From: an uncultured Planctomycetota bacterium
Lineage (GTDB): Bacteria; Planctomycetota; Planctomycetia; Gemmatales; HRBIN36
Direction of reading: 5' to 3'
Assembly (NCBI GenBank): GCA_937944855.1
Contig: CALFAY010000039.1
Coordinates: forward strand, 32,991-96,990
DNA length: 64,000 nucleotides
Positions 24,257 to 32,812 of this stretch are shown in pieces; positions within the stretch are counted from its first letter, which is position 1; every line of letters starts with the position of its first letter. Both the position numbers and the translations under genes were made by a program. Below the pieces are notes generated by a model that was not told the DNA's origin, searched no databases, and worked only from the letters and a program-made list of their open reading frames with translations.

Positions 24257-24296
24257 AGGCCCGATCGGGATCGCATTCTGGCGTCCGATCGGGCCT
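24257..24296 (-). terminator. Hairpin downstream of fusA
   Basis: A perfect 12-bp inverted repeat (AGGCCCGATCGG / CCGATCGGGCCT) with a 16-base loop lies about 40 bp beyond the fusA stop. There is no clear T-tract on the minus strand, so it may be a processing or weak termination site. Confidence 0.5.
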
Positions 24297-24336
24297 GGGA
24301 GGTGAGCATGCCTGCGATCTTCGTCGGCGGAGCGGA

Positions 24337-26445
24337 TCAACTGGCGGCTCGCAGGTCGGCCAGTTCTTCCTTGACCGGAGCGTAATGGCTTGGCTCCATC
24401 GTGAAGCTGGCCGTGCCACTGGAGAAGTTCCGCAACTCGCTGGTATAGCCCATCAGGCAGGCCAGCGGAACATGAGCGGTCAAAGCCGCCCGGCCCTTTT
24501 CCAGCATCGAGTTGAGGATCTCGCCGCGGCGTCGGCTGATGTCGCGGGTCAGGTCGCCGAGGTACTGACCCGGAGCCGTCACCTGTACCTTCATGATCGG
24601 TTCCAGCAGGACCACGCCGGCCCGTTTAGTCGCTTCCAGAAAAGCCTCTTCGGCGCAGCGCTGGAAGGCCAGTTGCGAACTGTCCACTTCGTGATGCTTG
24701 CCGTCAATCAGGGTGCATTTCACGTCCACGAATTGGAAGCCGTACTTGGCTCCGCGACGGGCCGCTTCCCGGAAGCCCTTCTCGACGGCGGGAATGTACT
24801 CGCCCGGCACGGCGCCGCCGACGATCTCATCAAAGAAGTACAGCCCGTTGGGATCGGGCTTCTCGCCCTGCTCCTCAGCGGCAGCCTCGAGGGCTTCGCG
24901 TTCCTCGCGGCTCAGCGGCTCCAGGCGCAGGACGATGACGGCGTACTGGCCCCGGCCTCCGGTCTGCTTGATGTAGCGGTTCTCCAGCTCGATCGGCTTG
25001 GCCAGCGTCTGTCGGTACGAGACCATCGGCTTGCCGGTCGTGACCTGGACCTTGTGGTCGCGCTGGAGCTTATGCACGGCGACTTCGAGGTGCAGTTCGC
25101 CCATGCCGCTGAGGATCAACTGGTTGGTTTCGTGATTGGTCCAGCAGCGGAGCGTGGGATCGTCGCGGACCATCTTGGCCAGCGCTTCGCTGAGCTTGGC
25201 TTCGTCCACGTTCTTGGCGGGGATGATGGCCTGCGAAATGACCGGCTCGGGAAAACGGATCTCTTCCAGGAGGATTGGCTGGTTCAGATCGCAGAGCGTG
25301 TTGCCGGTCGCCGTCTGCTTCAGCCCGACGACGGCGACGATGTCGCCCGGTCCGGCTTCGTCGAGCCGATCCCGCCGCGCTCCCATCATGCGGTAGATGT
25401 GGCTGATGCGTTCGGAGCGGCCGACGACGCTGTTGAGCACGGTCATGCCCGGTTCCAGGCGTCCGGAGTAGATGCGGACATAGACCACGTCGCCATGCGA
25501 TTCGCTGACGGTCTTGAAGGCCAGGGCGGACAGAGGTTCGTTGGCTTGCGGCCGACGGCTGCTTTTTTCCTTGGTCTTGGGCGTGATGCCCTCGACCGGC
25601 GGACGGTCCAGCGGCGACGGCAGGTACTGCGTGATCGCGTCCAACAGCAGCCGGACGCCGTGGTACTGGAACGCCGAGCCGCACAGCACCGGGAACAACT
25701 GAAGCGACAGCGTGCCCTGACGCAGGGCTTTACGCAGGACGGCTTCGGGAACCGGCTGGCCCTCGACAACCAGTGTCAGCACCTCGTCACAGACGTGGGA
25801 AACGGCTTCGAGCAGCCGTTCCCGGGCCAAGTTGGCTTCCTCGCGGTACTGCTCCGGGATCTCCACCAGTTGGTAGCGGAGGTGTTTGGGATCGTCGGGG
25901 TCGTTGTGCCAGAACTTCATCCGCATCAGGTCAATGACGCCGCGGAACTCGCTGCCCTGCCCGGCGGGCAGAGCGCAGACGGCGACCCGGGCGCCGAGCT
26001 TCTGTTCGATCTGCTCGACGCAGCCGAAGAAGTCGGCCCCGACGCGGTCGAGCTTGTTGACGAAGCAGATGCGGGGAACGTTGTGGCGGTTGGCCTGGTG
26101 CCAGACGGTTTCGCTCTGCACCTCGACGCCGCCCACGGCACAGAAGACGCCGACGGCCCCATCGAGCACGCGGAGACTGCGTTCCACCTCAGCGGTGAAG
26201 TCTACGTGGCCGGGCGTGTCGATGATGGTGATGCGGTGGTCGGCCCACTCGACGCTGACGGCTGCGCTGGAGATGGTGATCCCCTTCTCGGCTTCGAGCG
26301 GGTCGAAGTCGGTGGTGGTGTTGCCCGAATCCACGTCTCCGGCCTTGTGCTTGGCCCCGGCGAAGTAGAGGATGCGTTCAGTGGTCGTGGTCTTGCCCGC
26401 GTCCACATGAGCGATGATGCCAATGTTTCGCAGTTTCTCGATCAT
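24337..26445 (-). CDS. fusA: Elongation factor G-type translation GTPase
   Basis: A 702-residue EF-G homologue. G1 is AHVDAGKTTTTERI, G3 is DTPGHVD and G4 is NKLDRVGAD; domain IV and V elements are GRGQYAVIVLRLEP and EPIMKVQVTAPGQY. The ATG at 26445 starts the usual MIEKLRNIGIIAHVDAGK. The switch I stretch GNTTTDFDPLEAEKGITI differs from the usual TVTDWMEQERERGITI pattern, and the C-terminal SGTASFTMEPSHYAPV also differs from standard EF-G. Planctomycetes carry duplicated EF-Gs (the spdEFG type), so this may be the translocase or a ribosome-recycling paralogue. It is not in a ribosomal-protein operon here. Confidence 0.9.
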   Translation of the reverse strand: MIEKLRNIGIIAHVDAGKTTTTERILYFAGAKHKAGDVDSGNTTTDFDPLEAEKGITISSAAVSVEWADHRITIIDTPGHVDFTAEVERSLRVLDGAVGVFCAVGGVEVQSETVWHQANRHNVPRICFVNKLDRVGADFFGCVEQIEQKLGARVAVCALPAGQGSEFRGVIDLMRMKFWHNDPDDPKHLRYQLVEIPEQYREEANLARERLLEAVSHVCDEVLTLVVEGQPVPEAVLRKALRQGTLSLQLFPVLCGSAFQYHGVRLLLDAITQYLPSPLDRPPVEGITPKTKEKSSRRPQANEPLSALAFKTVSESHGDVVYVRIYSGRLEPGMTVLNSVVGRSERISHIYRMMGARRDRLDEAGPGDIVAVVGLKQTATGNTLCDLNQPILLEEIRFPEPVISQAIIPAKNVDEAKLSEALAKMVRDDPTLRCWTNHETNQLILSGMGELHLEVAVHKLQRDHKVQVTTGKPMVSYRQTLAKPIELENRYIKQTGGRGQYAVIVLRLEPLSREEREALEAAAEEQGEKPDPNGLYFFDEIVGGAVPGEYIPAVEKGFREAARRGAKYGFQFVDVKCTLIDGKHHEVDSSQLAFQRCAEEAFLEATKRAGVVLLEPIMKVQVTAPGQYLGDLTRDISRRRGEILNSMLEKGRAALTAHVPLACLMGYTSELRNFSSGTASFTMEPSHYAPVKEELADLRAAS

Positions 26446-26687
26446 GGTTTCACCCGGCACGATCAATGTGCCGCCAAAAAACAAACTGCCTCCCGCCGCT
26501 TTCTGGGAGAGCGGCGAAAGGACGAAACCCAACTCGCCAACCGGGAGAGGAGGCGGCTGCTTGGGGCGGCGAGCACGTCGTCGCCCATGCCGCCAAGCAG
26601 GATGGTCAATGCTTCCCTGTTCCCGCGGCTCAGCCCGCCGAGGCCGCTTCGAGCGGTTCGACTGGCCCGTCATGCAGGAGTGTAGGA

Positions 26688-27332
26688 TTATAGTGTGAAA
26701 GGCTTCGGCGGAAAAGGGTGAATCTCAGGGGAAGATTGCTGCTGAAGCAGGCGCTGGTAGTCTTCCGGCGTGTCCAGATCGGTATGGATGGCCGGGCTGG
26801 CCACGGCGATTTCCCGAACCTCGCTGCCCTGGCTGCGGATGTAACGATGGATTCCGGTGCCGCTGGCCAGTTCCAGCACCGCCGCGGCATGATCCCACGC
26901 CAACAACACGGGATGGCCCCGCCGGCCTTCAAACGTCGGCACGAGGATCGAAGCGCGGGTCGAGCCGAATTCGCGGCACAGTAGCCGAACCGCTTCGGGA
27001 GCGAGCACCGGATGATCGGCCGGAGCCAGCAGCCACGCATCGCCGGGACGGGGCTGCCAGTGCGCCGCCATCCAGCGCAAGCCCGCCTGGACGGTGGTCT
27101 GCATGTCGGAGGTCGGCTCGGTCAGGTGCAAAACGCTCGCCCCGGCTCGCCGAGCGGTAGCGGCTATCGCCTCCGGTTCCGGCGGCGCGACGACGAGGAG
27201 GCGTTCTACACCGGCCTGCCGAAACGCGGCAATGCAGCCTTCGAGAACCGTCTGGCCGCCAAGCGGCAGAAGCAACTTGGGCACGCCCATGCGTTCGCTG
27301 CGTCCAGCGGCCGGGAGAAGAGCGTGAATCAT
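26688..27332 (-). CDS. MobA/MocA-like nucleotidyltransferase
   Basis: A 214-residue NTP transferase with the N-terminal loop LLPAAGRSERMGVPKLLLPL and the metal-binding PADHPVL, as in molybdenum cofactor cytidylyl- or guanylyltransferases (MocA/MobA). Its ATG overlaps the stop of xdhC (ATGA at 27329-27332), so the two are translationally coupled. The pair probably finishes molybdenum cofactor for a xanthine dehydrogenase/CO dehydrogenase-type enzyme encoded elsewhere. Confidence 0.88.
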   Translation of the reverse strand: MIHALLPAAGRSERMGVPKLLLPLGGQTVLEGCIAAFRQAGVERLLVVAPPEPEAIAATARRAGASVLHLTEPTSDMQTTVQAGLRWMAAHWQPRPGDAWLLAPADHPVLAPEAVRLLCREFGSTRASILVPTFEGRRGHPVLLAWDHAAAVLELASGTGIHRYIRSQGSEVREIAVASPAIHTDLDTPEDYQRLLQQQSSPEIHPFPPKPFTL

Positions 27333-28489
27333 GCCGGCAGCTCGTTGAGCAAGTGGGGCGGCCGGAGGTGCCCGGGCACGCCGCCGAGGTTGCGATGGGC
27401 GATCAACTCGGCGACGATGCTGACCGCGATCTCCGGCACGGTCTGCGAGCCGATGGGCACCCCCAGCGGAGCATAGACTCGGGCCAGGCTCTCCCGCCTG
27501 ATACCGCGGGCCAACAGATCGTCGAAGATGAGCCGAATCTTGCGTCGGCTGCCGATCATGCCGACGTAGCCAGCCTGCGACTCGGCGAGATGGTACAACG
27601 CTTCCTCGTCATGGCGGTGGCCGCGGGTCACGATCAGTGCATACGTCATCCGGTCGATGCTCTCCTGCCGCAGCCGTTGCAATTCCCGTCCGATGTCGCC
27701 GACGATGAGCCGAGTTGCGGAAGGAAAGCGGTCGGGATGGGCATAGGCAGCCCGATCGTCCAGGACCCAGACGTCGAAGTCGGCCTCGGCGGCCAGACGG
27801 GCTACGGCCTGGCCGACGTGACCAGCCCCCACGATCAAGAGGCGAATCCGGGGCAGCAGCGGCAGATAGGCCACACCCTGGCGGCAGTAAGGCCGAGGCC
27901 GTTGTTCCAGCGGAAGCAGACCGGAACTCAGGAACGGAGGTATGTCCCCATCGGGCCAGGCGGCCAACGGCGACCCCGTGGCATCGAAAAGGCAGCGTGC
28001 CCCCAGCGGCAGGACCTCGTGTGCCTGAAACACCAAGGCTTCGGTGCAGCCCGCGCCGCGCTGGGCGAGGTCGCGGAATCGCCCGTAGTAGCTCCGCAAG
28101 GCCCCCTCGACGCCATGCCCGGGAAAAGGCGTGGCCAGAACGGCCATGCGTCCGCCGCAGATCAGACCATCATCCCAGCCGTAGGTGTCGTCGAGATGGA
28201 AGACAAGCAGTTCGCACCGCCCGCCGTCGAGAAGCCGCAGGGCCTTGTGCTTGACCTCAGCCTCGACGCAGCCGCCGCCAAGCGTGCCCCGCTGATCGCC
28301 ATCGGCCAGCACCAGCATCGCCGCCCCAGCTTTCTGCGGCGTCGAGCCGCGCGTCTCGACCAGCACGCACAGCACGCATCCGATACCGTTTTCCACCAAC
28401 CGCATCAACTCGCTGAGGATCTCCCGCATGAGGTAGATCATAGCTGCTGCGGCCGCTTCCGCCAGCGATGCGGTTGTGGTCCGGTTCAT
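27329..28489 (-). CDS. XdhC/CoxF-family molybdoenzyme maturation protein
   Basis: About 386 residues from the ATG at 28489. The N-terminal XdhC/CoxI domain has ETRGSTPQKAGAAMLV and GTLGGGCVEAEV, and the C-terminal Rossmann domain has LLIVGAGHVGQAVARLAAEA and the VGMIGSRRKI motif. XdhC proteins bind molybdenum cofactor, help sulfurate it and insert it into the apo-enzyme. The start is uncertain (ATGs at 28441 and 28429 are alternatives) because none has a clear ribosome site. The gene overlaps the MobA-like gene by four bases; no molybdoenzyme subunits are in the window. Confidence 0.87.
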   Translation of the reverse strand: MNRTTTASLAEAAAAAMIYLMREILSELMRLVENGIGCVLCVLVETRGSTPQKAGAAMLVLADGDQRGTLGGGCVEAEVKHKALRLLDGGRCELLVFHLDDTYGWDDGLICGGRMAVLATPFPGHGVEGALRSYYGRFRDLAQRGAGCTEALVFQAHEVLPLGARCLFDATGSPLAAWPDGDIPPFLSSGLLPLEQRPRPYCRQGVAYLPLLPRIRLLIVGAGHVGQAVARLAAEADFDVWVLDDRAAYAHPDRFPSATRLIVGDIGRELQRLRQESIDRMTYALIVTRGHRHDEEALYHLAESQAGYVGMIGSRRKIRLIFDDLLARGIRRESLARVYAPLGVPIGSQTVPEIAVSIVAELIAHRNLGGVPGHLRPPHLLNELPA

Positions 28490-28533
28490 AGTCGCCGAGG
28501 CGGACGGAGCAGCAGATCTGCCAGTCAGGCACG

Positions 28534-29565
28534 CTACTTGTCCGCTTGCGGCACGGGCATCGGCATCGGATTGGGCAGCAACTGGTAGGTGCCGACCTTC
28601 AAGCCGGCCAGCTGCTTTTGCACGCGGGACAACTCGGGGTCGTTCGGACCCTCGAAATCGCCCACGGTCACGAAGCTGGACCCGCTGGCATGCAGGACAT
28701 AGGCATCGAAGCCGAACTTCCGGTCGCGGAGCAACTGGACCAGTTCCCGGGCTTCCCGCACATGATCGCCCTGGCGTTCGCCAGCAGCGCGGGAAGTAAA
28801 ACTCGAGTCGCTGCTCCAGGGATTGATGCGGTCGAAGATGCTGGGCTTGGGGCTGACAGTGACCGTGCCTCCCCCGCAGACGCAGACCAGCAACGTCCAT
28901 TTGCCCTTGGCCTTGACCAGGCTGTAGGGATCGGAAGCGTTGAGATGGGCCACCACCTTGTCTTCTTCGGAAAGCTCCTGGGGATTGAGGCCGGGCGATT
29001 TTTCCCCGGGCAGCAGCGGATTGCGGACCACGAAAGCCCGGGAGAACTGATTGACCATACCTGCCTGGCGAATCTTGCCGCCGTCGAGCCAGTTTGAGAC
29101 GTTCTTGCGGTACTCCGGCGTGGCAATGAACAGGCCGGGACCCGTGGGCACGCTCTTGGGCGGCTTGAGCTTCTTGATCCGATCCAGGTCCTTTGAAGCG
29201 GCGTCCATCGTCTTGTAATGGCCGACGAGGACGCAGTATTCGTCCACGATGCGGAATTTCTTGACCGGCGCGTTGTTGTACTGGCGTTTCCAGTCTTCCA
29301 GCCGGCGGTCCCGCTCAGCCCGTTCCATCTCGGATTTGCTGTACCAGTAGGCCTGGAGCTTGTAATCCCGGCGGAGTTCATCGGTGAGGCGTTTGGCCAG
29401 CGTCTCGGCTTCGTCGCCGACAAAGCTGGCCACGAGGATCAGGTACGGCCCGTCCCGCTCGGAAAGCTGAAAGTCGTCCTGACGCCCCGTCAGAGGCTGA
29501 GCCAGCACGGGGCCGGCAGTCAGAAGGGCGGTGATGAAAAGGGATATCAGACTGCTTCGGGACAT
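28534..29565 (-). CDS. Exported protein with two SPOR-like segments
   Basis: A 343-residue exported protein of unknown function. A signal peptide (LISLFITALLTAGPVLA) is followed by a segment starting YLILVASFVGDEAETLAKRL and ending in YCVLVGHYKTMDAASKDLDR. A second, WTLLVCVCGG to FVTVGDFEGPNDPEL, has the same strand-helix-strand plan. Both resemble SPOR peptidoglycan-binding repeats, though the match is by eye. The C-terminus is proline-methionine rich. It sits between rph and xdhC in the same direction. Confidence 0.72.
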   Translation of the reverse strand: MSRSSLISLFITALLTAGPVLAQPLTGRQDDFQLSERDGPYLILVASFVGDEAETLAKRLTDELRRDYKLQAYWYSKSEMERAERDRRLEDWKRQYNNAPVKKFRIVDEYCVLVGHYKTMDAASKDLDRIKKLKPPKSVPTGPGLFIATPEYRKNVSNWLDGGKIRQAGMVNQFSRAFVVRNPLLPGEKSPGLNPQELSEEDKVVAHLNASDPYSLVKAKGKWTLLVCVCGGGTVTVSPKPSIFDRINPWSSDSSFTSRAAGERQGDHVREARELVQLLRDRKFGFDAYVLHASGSSFVTVGDFEGPNDPELSRVQKQLAGLKVGTYQLLPNPMPMPVPQADK

Positions 29566-29638
29566 CGCTCGGGTCCTCCCTGACGCCGTCGTGTCGGAAT
29601 GCTGACGGATCCTTTTGCGGCCAATCGGGTCGGCTTCG

Positions 29639-30397
29639 TTAGCAAATCTCCGACGGCGCGTCCAGAGGCCATTGCGGGCCGAACGCTTCCCGCTGAGCCT
29701 GGGAAATCTGCAAGATGCCCCGTTTGCCCAGGTTGATGAGTTGCTCCAGCTGGGCCACGCTGAAGGTGGCTTCTTCGCCGCCGGCCTGCACTTCGATGAC
29801 TTCGCCGGAGCCGGTCATAACGAGGTTGAGGTCCACGTCCACGTCCTTGTCTTCCGCGTAGTCGAGGTCGAGCAGGGGGGTTCCGTCCCGCAAGCCGACG
29901 CTGACGGCGGCGACGTTGCTTCGGATGATTTCGCGGATGGGGCAAGGCAGCTGATCCTGAAGCGACAGCAAAGCGTCGAGCAGGGCCAGGCACGCGCCGT
30001 TGACGCTGGCGGTGCGGGTGCCGCCGTCGGCTTCGAGCACGTCGCAGTCAATCCACAGCGTCCGTTCGCCGAGTTTTTCCAGATCAACGACGGCTCGCAG
30101 ACTGCGGCCGATCAGGCGTTGAATCTCCACGCTGCGGCCGTCGATCTTGCCGGAGCGGTCGCGGCTTTTGCGAGGACGGGTGCTTCCCGGCAGCATTTCG
30201 TACTCGGCGGTCAGCCAACCCTTGCCTGTGCCGACGAGAAACTCCGGCACGCCGGCCTCGACGCAGCACGTACACAGGACCATCGTCCGGCCCATGCAGG
30301 CCAGCACGCTGCCGGCCGGTTGCCCGGTGAAATGACGTTGGAAGCGCAGGGGACGAAGGGCGTCCCAGGCTCGGCCGTCGGGTCGCTGTGCATTCAT
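29639..30397 (-). CDS. rph: Ribonuclease PH
   Basis: A 252-residue 3'-5' phosphorolytic exoribonuclease that trims tRNA 3' ends. Typical features are MNAQRPDGRAWDALRP at the start, PGSTRPRKSRDRSGKIDGRS with the basic RNA-binding loop, RLIGRSLRAVVDLEKLGERT and DCDVLEADGGTRTASVNGA with the phosphate/metal residues. Length is normal. The ATG at 30397 is only 23 bp from the divergent exonuclease start, so promoter elements must overlap one of the coding regions. Confidence 0.94.
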   Translation of the reverse strand: MNAQRPDGRAWDALRPLRFQRHFTGQPAGSVLACMGRTMVLCTCCVEAGVPEFLVGTGKGWLTAEYEMLPGSTRPRKSRDRSGKIDGRSVEIQRLIGRSLRAVVDLEKLGERTLWIDCDVLEADGGTRTASVNGACLALLDALLSLQDQLPCPIREIIRSNVAAVSVGLRDGTPLLDLDYAEDKDVDVDLNLVMTGSGEVIEVQAGGEEATFSVAQLEQLINLGKRGILQISQAQREAFGPQWPLDAPSEIC

Positions 30398-30420
30398 GGC
30401 GGTTACGGTACACTGACACC

Positions 30421-31215
30421 ATGAGCACGGCAACGCGGCCCGCCTACATCGTGTTCGACATCGAGACGATTCCCGACGGGGAATTGCTGTCCCGGGTCCG
30501 CTATCCGGGAGAAAACCTGACGGCGGAACAGGCGGTGCAGCGCGCCCAGGAAGAAGAGAAGCACAGGCACGGCGGCAGCGACTTTGTCCCGGTCTCCTTT
30601 CAAATTCCCGTCGCAGTGTGCATGGCTCCCGTCGGGGCCGACCTCCGCCTCCAGGGACTGCACGCCCTCGACGAGCCGAACTACCGCACTTCCGCGATGG
30701 TGCACAAGTTCTGGAAGCTGATCAACCATCACGGGCAGGCCCGGCTGGTGACGTTCAACGGCCGCTGCTTCGACCTGCCGGTCATGGAACTGGCCGCATT
30801 CCGCTACGGCATCAGCGCCGCCGGGTCGTTCGGCGAAGCCCGCAGGCGATTCGGCGAGCGGCACATCGATCTACTGGAGCTGCTCACCAATCACGGAGCG
30901 GTCCGCCTGGCAGGCGGGCTGGACCTGCTCTCGAAGCTGCTGGGCAAGCCGGGCAAAGTCGAGACCAGGGGGAATCAGGTGTACGAGATGTACCAGCGCG
31001 GCCAGCTGCGTGAGATCAATGCCTACTGCTGCTTCGATGTGCTGGACACTTACTTCGTGTTTCTGCGGACGCGGGTCCTGGTCGGGGCGTTGACCCTGGA
31101 GGCGGAGCAGACCATCGTGGGCGAAACCAAGCGCTGGCTGGAAGAGGAAGCGCGGAAGCGTCCGGGCTTGCAGCCCTATCTCGATGCCTGGGGCGATTGG
31201 AAGCCGTGGCCGTAA
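30421..31215 (+). CDS. Predicted 3'-5' exonuclease, PolB-like DEDD type
   Basis: A 264-residue stand-alone nuclease related to the proofreading domain of family B DNA polymerases. Exo I is VFDIETIPDG (residues 11-20), Exo II is FNGRCFDLPVM and Exo III is YCCFDVLDTY, so the four acidic residues of the DEDD site are present. No polymerase domain is attached. It is likely cytoplasmic and acts on single-stranded DNA ends. The ATG at 30421 avoids overlapping rph. Convergent with a small lipoprotein gene. Confidence 0.87.
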   Translation: MSTATRPAYIVFDIETIPDGELLSRVRYPGENLTAEQAVQRAQEEEKHRHGGSDFVPVSFQIPVAVCMAPVGADLRLQGLHALDEPNYRTSAMVHKFWKLINHHGQARLVTFNGRCFDLPVMELAAFRYGISAAGSFGEARRRFGERHIDLLELLTNHGAVRLAGGLDLLSKLLGKPGKVETRGNQVYEMYQRGQLREINAYCCFDVLDTYFVFLRTRVLVGALTLEAEQTIVGETKRWLEEEARKRPGLQPYLDAWGDWKPWP

Positions 31216-31266
31216 AGGCCCAAGGCCGGTCGGCTGTGGGGGCGAGGTGCCAGGCGGCATCCGCCG

Positions 31267-31485
31267 TCAGGGGGCCTGATGCTCGGCGTCGAGATCGGAG
31301 TCCAATTCCTCGTTGAGACGCTGAGCCATCTGCCGGGCATTGGTCGGCGTTACGTCGTCCGGCCGGACCAGGACCGGCACCGGCTTGATTTTGGGAGCGA
31401 CGACCATCTCGTGCTTGCGGTCGAAGAGGGTGCAGCCGGTCAGCGCCAGCAAGCCCAAGGCGAAGAGGCCTTGCCACGATTTCAT
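31267..31485 (-). CDS. Small lipoprotein (72 residues)
   Basis: Unrecognised 72-residue protein with a clear lipoprotein signal, LFALGLLALTGC (lipobox LTGC, Cys18). The mature part is short, proline-rich then acidic (LNEELDSDLDAEHQAP). It starts three bases after the stop of the next upstream gene, so the two are an operon and may form a complex in the envelope. Confidence 0.78.
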   Translation of the reverse strand: MKSWQGLFALGLLALTGCTLFDRKHEMVVAPKIKPVPVLVRPDDVTPTNARQMAQRLNEELDSDLDAEHQAP

Positions 31486-31488
31486 GAC

Positions 31489-32109
31489 TCAGTCCTCCCC
31501 TCCGTTCGGGCTGCGGGCCAGGATGCTGCGAATCTGCTCCTGCGGCTGCTTGCGCGCCGTCGTTTCCCGGTCCTTGGATTCCTTGGGCGTGGTCAGACGG
31601 GCGGCGCTGAGGGAATCATCGAGCGGCAACAGACTGGGCACGCGGGCCTGGGCGGTCCGCTGCTCGTAGATGAACCAGGCGCGCTGTTCCAGCAGTTGGG
31701 CCTGTTTTTCCAGTTCGGCGTCGCCTCGGGCCAGGGCGGCTTCGCGGATGCGGTCGCAGACCTGCTGGCGGCGAAGAAACTTGGCCTGTTCATCGGCGAT
31801 GAGCCTGGCCCCTTCCAGGCCGAGGGGAGCACTCACCGGCTTGGGTTTGGGAGCTTCTTCCGGAGCCTTCTTGGCGGCAGTGGTCTTGGGAGCCGGTTTC
31901 GTCTCCGGCTGGGAGCTTCCAAACGGCCACCAGCGAGACCACCAGCTGCCGGACTGCTTGCGGGCCTTGTTCTTGGCTTCCAGGGCCGCATCCCGAGCGC
32001 TCTGATAGGTGTCGCGTTCGGCGGCGAGCACTGGAACAGCCGCAAGCCCAAGCAGGACCGCGGCCACAAGCCCGGTCCGCAGCCAGCCTCCGCATTCCTT
32101 GCAGGGCAT
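31489..32109 (-). CDS. Exported protein of unknown function
   Basis: A 206-residue protein that I do not recognise. The ATG at 32109 follows a strong GGGGGAGGAAAG site and opens a signal peptide (GLVAAVLLGLAAVPVLAAE). The mature protein has a tryptophan-rich patch (WWSRWWPFG), an Ala/Lys/Pro linker and a helical, coiled-coil-like C-terminal half (LARGDAELEKQAQLLEQRAW). A short CKEC pair precedes the hydrophobic core. It is followed after three bases by a small lipoprotein gene. Confidence 0.76.
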   Translation of the reverse strand: MPCKECGGWLRTGLVAAVLLGLAAVPVLAAERDTYQSARDAALEAKNKARKQSGSWWSRWWPFGSSQPETKPAPKTTAAKKAPEEAPKPKPVSAPLGLEGARLIADEQAKFLRRQQVCDRIREAALARGDAELEKQAQLLEQRAWFIYEQRTAQARVPSLLPLDDSLSAARLTTPKESKDRETTARKQPQEQIRSILARSPNGGED

Positions 32110-32481
32110 GAACTTTCCTCCCCCGAGCGAATGGCTCCGCAATCTGTCCCTGACAACGGCTCCATCCGTGTAGGCGCCAGCCGCGGCCATGCCAAAGCTG
32201 AGCCGAAATGTCCAGAGCAGTTTTGCGGAAAGGTCGGTGCTACGGCTCGCCAGCTGGACCAGCCGACGCCATTCCCCCCAACCCGCAGGACCGACACGGT
32301 CAGCACACTTGGTCTCATCTTCGCCTTTCCACGCAACTTGGTGCTTGCTTCGCCATTGCGGCTGCGGTAGAACACTTGCCATTATGGGACTCTGCAGGGG
32401 CGTATCCGGATCGTGGGAAACGCGCTCCGAGAGTCGGTCTTAACCCGTCCACAACAGGGCTTTGCGGAAAGGAGCTGGCGA
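32110..32481. other. Spacer between divergent genes
   Basis: No gene is supported in these 372 bases. It should hold promoters for the exported-protein operon on the minus strand and the membrane peptide on the plus strand, but no strong pair of boxes was found. The 3' part is less GC-rich than the 5' part. Confidence 0.45.
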
Positions 32482-32595
32482 ATGTGGGAGTTCTTTCAAG
32501 ATCCACCGTGGTGGTTCTTCGTGGTGATGGGCCTGATTCTGGCCGGCCTCATCGTCCTCTTGATCGTGATCCGCAAGAAGCAGGCGGGAGAATAG
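32482..32595 (+). CDS. 37-residue single-span membrane peptide
   Basis: A very short gene with a well-spaced AAAGGAG site before the ATG. The peptide starts MWEFFQDPPWWFFVV, continues into one strongly hydrophobic helix (MGLILAGLIVLLIVI) and ends in a basic RKKQAGE tail, which predicts an inner-membrane helix with the C-terminus in the cytoplasm. The ribosome site, aromatic interface belt and positive-inside tail support a real gene. Function unknown. Confidence 0.68.
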   Translation: MWEFFQDPPWWFFVVMGLILAGLIVLLIVIRKKQAGE

Positions 32596-32626
32596 CCTGA
32601 CCTGACAAAAGGCGAATCTGCCCTGG

Positions 32627-32700
32627 GCGAGCGGAAAGCGGGAGTTCCTGGCAGAACCAGGCCACTTCTGCTTCCTGCTCGCCGTTTCTTTTCCGCTCGC
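32627..32700. terminator. Hairpin region between convergent genes
   Basis: An 11-bp perfect outer stem (GCGAGCGGAAA at 32627-32637 and TTTCCGCTCGC at 32690-32700) encloses a smaller hairpin (CCTGG-N5-CCAGG). It lies between the ends of the membrane-peptide gene and the protease gene and could terminate both. Confidence 0.55.
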
Positions 32701-32727
32701 AGGTGGGGCGGAGAAGGAGGAAGAAAG

Positions 32728-32785
32728 CCCCGCTCCCTTGCGGTCGCGGCTCGGGGGGGGGCCACGCGGCTCGGGGGGCCAGTGG
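32728..32785. repeat. Dispersed GC-rich repeat copy 3
   Basis: CCGCTCCCT followed by CGGTCGCGGCTCGG, then a second ACGCGGCTCGGGG. It shares its core with copies at 10.2 and 11.9 kb and ends about 30 bp before the htrA-type stop codon. Confidence 0.7.
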
Positions 32786-32812
32786 CGATTCGGCGGACGG
32801 TGCCGCAGCGAT

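Noticed and set aside
24127..26685. 852-codon open frame opposite fusA
   Set aside because: Antisense shadow of an unmistakable EF-G gene; composition is skewed and no domain is seen.
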